Part shown: piece after piece, positions 44,387 to 46,789 of the stretch
How the letters are laid out: every line of letters starts with the position of its first letter
Position numbering within the stretch: the first letter of the stretch is position 1
Source of the DNA: Actinomycetaceae bacterium
GTDB lineage: Bacteria > Actinomycetota > Actinomycetes > Actinomycetales > Actinomycetaceae
Length of the DNA: 46,789 bases
Assembly: GCA_030524055.1 (NCBI GenBank)
Contig: JAUNHH010000017.1
Span: forward strand, 1 to 46,789
Direction: 5' to 3'
Made by a program: the position numbers and the translations under genes
The notes under the pieces: generated by a model
Databases searched by the model: none
Told to the model about the DNA's origin: nothing
Seen by the model: the letters and a program-made list of their open reading frames with translations, nothing else

Positions 44387-46789
44387 TTACTGACCTGCGC
44401 CCCGGCCTCGTAAAAGGGTGGCCAAATGAACCCCGCCACGACTGGCCAATTGCTCGGCTTGGGTGCGGCACGAGAAACCATCCGCTAAATACACCGCATC
44501 TGGATGCTCCTCTAATGCTGGCAAAAGAGCAGTTTCAGCTACCGCGACACTGGTTTCGTAATGGCCTTTCTCCATGCCGAAATTCCCGGCCAAACCGCAA
44601 CAGCCCTCCAATTTCGTGACCCGCGCTCCCAGGGACTCCAAAAGAGCCTGATCGCTGGCCCACCCCATGACCGAATGGTGGTGACAATGCGGTTGGGCCA
44701 CAATCTCCACACCGCTTAAATCTGGCAAATCACGCTGCTCAGCAGGAATATCAGCGAGAAGTTCCGCCAAGGTGCGCACCGCGCCTGACACCATGTGTGA
44801 GCGCGGATCATCAGGCAGCAAATCCAGCAAGTCATCACGCAAAACAGCTGTACACGACGGCTCCACTCCCACAATCGGAATGCCATTAGCCGCAAAAGGC
44901 GCCAATGCATCCAACAGCTTCGCTAAATGCTTTTTCGCCCCCGCAAGTTGGCCGGTAGTAATCCACGTCAGACCGCAACACGCATCCGGGGCGAGAATCG
45001 GCGTAAAACCATTGGCCTCTAAAACCTCCACCATGGCTTGGGCACCCGTATCATCCAGGGTCTGCGAGAAACTATCCGCCCAGATGACCACAAAATTCCG
45101 GGGAGCAGGGGAGCTGGCTGCGCCCTCGTGCATGGAAGAAGGAAGAGAGGAGGAAAGGCCACGCTTGCGTGCCCACCGCGAAAAAGTCCCCGCCTGGAGC
45201 GGCGGCATTGGGCGACGACCATCTAAACCAATCACAGAAAAAACCGCTCGCCGCAGGGGCGCAAAACTCAGCACCGCATTGCCCAGGGCCGCCACTCCAG
45301 GAATACGGGCTGTTAGGCGAGTCCACCGCGGCAACCAGCCCAAGGTGTAATGCGAGAGCGGGCGCAACCTGCCCCGATACTTCCGGAAATAGACCTCCGA
45401 CCGATACTTCGCCATATCCACCCCAGCAGGACAGTCTGAGGAACAGGCTTTACACGCCAAACACAAATCCAAGGCCTCAAGGACCTCATCAGAGTCGATT
45501 GCGGCGATGAGTTGCCCATTTGCTGCATCCTGCAAGGTGCGCGCTCGGCCCCGCGTCACATCCTTTTCATCCCCGCTCGCCTTAAAAGACGGGCACATAA
45601 ACGCCCCCGACACTCCTGCCCGGCATTTACCCACTCCCGTACAGCGGTGAAGAGCCGTGGTGAAATCGCCATGGTCCTCATGGAAAGCAAACCCGCCATC
45701 AGCTGGCATCGGCCGCGCGGCAGGCCGGCGCAAATAGGCATCCAATGGGTCCACGCCCGGCTGGGGGTCCTGGGGCGCGGTTCCGGTTTTGCTGGCGCCG
45801 TGGGGCCCGTGGGCGCCGTGGGGCCCGCCAATGGACGAGGCCGGGGTGCCAGCTGCGTGGGCGCTCGCCTGGCGCTGCGCACTCGCCTGGCGATCATGGG
45901 CCTGGCGCTCTTGGGCACGCCGCTGAGCGGTGGCCGTATCCATCGGCGAGGTCAATACCCCAGGATTGAGCAGATTCTCCGGATCAAAAACATGCTTCAC
46001 CTGGGCAAAAAGATCCAACATCTCCGGCGAATACATAAAACGCAACAGCTCAGAACGGGCACGCCCATCCCCATGCTCACCCGACACCGAACCCCCGTGA
46101 CGGGCCACCAGCCGCGCAGACTCCTCCAAGAAATGACGCGAGCGCGCCACGCCCTCGTCAGAATCCAACGGCAAATCAAGGCGGACATGCACGCATCCAT
46201 CCCCAAAATGGCCATAAAGAAGCCCATCAATCCCACTAGACTCCATTAACGCCGTAAACTCCCGCAAATACGCGCCAAGTTTCGCCGGCGGAACCGCCGC
46301 ATCTTCCAGGCCCGGCCAGGCCTGCTCACCGCCACCGCCGGTTTCAGGATTTACCGGGGTCCGCCCGCCAAGACCAGCCCCATCAGCGCGAATACGCCAC
46401 AATGCAGAAGCCTCCGACCCCGGCGGGTACACCGCCACCGCATCGGTTGACGCACTGTCCGCTAAAGCATGAGCTCGGCGCAAAGAATCTGCTTCATCGG
46501 CGCCCCCGACCTCGCACATCATCCACCCTTGCCCATCCGGCAGAGGAGGAACCGCGCCCGGCCCCTTATGGCGGCGTACCACCTCAATGAGACGAGAATC
46601 CATCCCCTCAACAGCGAGCGGCTTGTGGCCCAACAAAGAGGGCACATCGTCAGCGGCAGCGATCATATCCGGATAACCCAATACCACCAGCACAGGCGAC
46701 GTCGGCAGCGGCACCAGGCGGACAGTAATCGAGACAATCGTGACCAAAGTGCCTTCAGTGCCCACCAACATTGCCGCAAGATTCCGGCC
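44387..46789 (-). CDS. FAD-linked oxidase/Fe-S protein fusion (D-lactate or D-2-hydroxyacid dehydrogenase type), partial
   Basis: The gene is cut by the window end; 800 residues are visible and the frame stays open (GRNLAAMLVGTEGTLV). Visible parts are the end of the FAD-binding domain and the FAD-oxidase C-terminal domain (GHFGDGCVHVRLD, SGEHGDGRARSELL). A low-complexity linker follows (Gln/Ala/His/Gly-rich, about residues 290-350 of the visible part). The Fe-S part has CTGVGKCRAGVSGAFMCPSF and CLACKACSSDCPAGVDMAKYRSE, plus two CCG-type motifs (DACCGLTW, EGCCGLAGNFG). This matches the YdiJ/Dld fused dehydrogenases that oxidise D-2-hydroxy acids into the quinone pool; the exact substrate cannot be told. 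Confidence 0.85.
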   Translation of the reverse strand, partial: GRNLAAMLVGTEGTLVTIVSITVRLVPLPTSPVLVVLGYPDMIAAADDVPSLLGHKPLAVEGMDSRLIEVVRRHKGPGAVPPLPDGQGWMMCEVGGADEADSLRRAHALADSASTDAVAVYPPGSEASALWRIRADGAGLGGRTPVNPETGGGGEQAWPGLEDAAVPPAKLGAYLREFTALMESSGIDGLLYGHFGDGCVHVRLDLPLDSDEGVARSRHFLEESARLVARHGGSVSGEHGDGRARSELLRFMYSPEMLDLFAQVKHVFDPENLLNPGVLTSPMDTATAQRRAQERQAHDRQASAQRQASAHAAGTPASSIGGPHGAHGPHGASKTGTAPQDPQPGVDPLDAYLRRPAARPMPADGGFAFHEDHGDFTTALHRCTGVGKCRAGVSGAFMCPSFKASGDEKDVTRGRARTLQDAANGQLIAAIDSDEVLEALDLCLACKACSSDCPAGVDMAKYRSEVYFRKYRGRLRPLSHYTLGWLPRWTRLTARIPGVAALGNAVLSFAPLRRAVFSVIGLDGRRPMPPLQAGTFSRWARKRGLSSSLPSSMHEGAASSPAPRNFVVIWADSFSQTLDDTGAQAMVEVLEANGFTPILAPDACCGLTWITTGQLAGAKKHLAKLLDALAPFAANGIPIVGVEPSCTAVLRDDLLDLLPDDPRSHMVSGAVRTLAELLADIPAEQRDLPDLSGVEIVAQPHCHHHSVMGWASDQALLESLGARVTKLEGCCGLAGNFGMEKGHYETSVAVAETALLPALEEHPDAVYLADGFSCRTQAEQLASRGGVHLATLLRGRGAGQ

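Overview
The window comes from a moderately high-GC actinobacterium, most likely of the Actinomycetaceae type. This is inferred from gene content: CarD, a nitrobindin-like/YgfZ/Dtd block, ClpC, a SHOCT-tailed SPFH protein, and an Ig/FN3-MoxR-DUF58-transglutaminase-kinase-PP2C-FHA operon like the bifidobacterial 'PFNA' cluster. Many starts also have a TAGNCT-type -10 box placed directly against the ATG, as in leaderless actinobacterial mRNAs. Species was not determined. There are no rRNA genes, tRNA genes or CRISPR arrays.

Layout. 1-340: IS remnant (IS481-like transposase N-terminus). 452-904 (-): orphan DarG-type macrodomain. 1063-3900: carD, ispD and an MFS transporter. 3931-5909 (-): a secreted beta-helix protein and ispF. 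6036-10133: thrC, cysS, rlmB. 10362-14034: a four-gene SPFH/zinc-ribbon cassette of largely unknown function. 14376-15595: a second SPFH protein paired with a ribbon-helix-helix protein. 15755-20734: purA, a membrane protein, nitrobindin-like, ygfZ, dtd. 20939-23407: clpC. 24180-38569: seven tightly packed genes for a 2027-residue Ig/FN3 surface protein, MoxR ATPase, DUF58, a transglutaminase-like membrane protein, Ser/Thr kinase, PP2C phosphatase and FHA protein. This reads as a phospho-signalling and envelope-assembly unit. 38664-41375: ppdK. 41510-44248: feoA-feoB-feoC-like behind a DtxR/IdeR-type iron box. 44387-end (-): FAD/Fe-S dehydrogenase cut by the window edge.

The signals least explained by ordinary annotation are four. 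(1) A 13-bp word, ACGAGGSCGGGGY, occurs about 19 times in both orientations, in gaps and in all coding frames. It is far above chance and its distribution resembles DNA-uptake sequences. (2) A roughly 118-bp structured intergenic repeat is present in three copies, two of which end in that 13-mer. (3) A compact multi-branched RNA candidate with its own promoter and U-tract lies on the minus strand between purA and the next gene. (4) The SPFH/zinc-ribbon cassette contains two sizeable proteins I cannot assign to a family. Smaller points are a transglutaminase fold with Asp where the catalytic Cys should be, a Cys/His-rich insert in FeoB, tandem 22-bp-spaced sites upstream of clpC, and a near-perfect palindrome embedded in the end of the ribbon-helix-helix gene.
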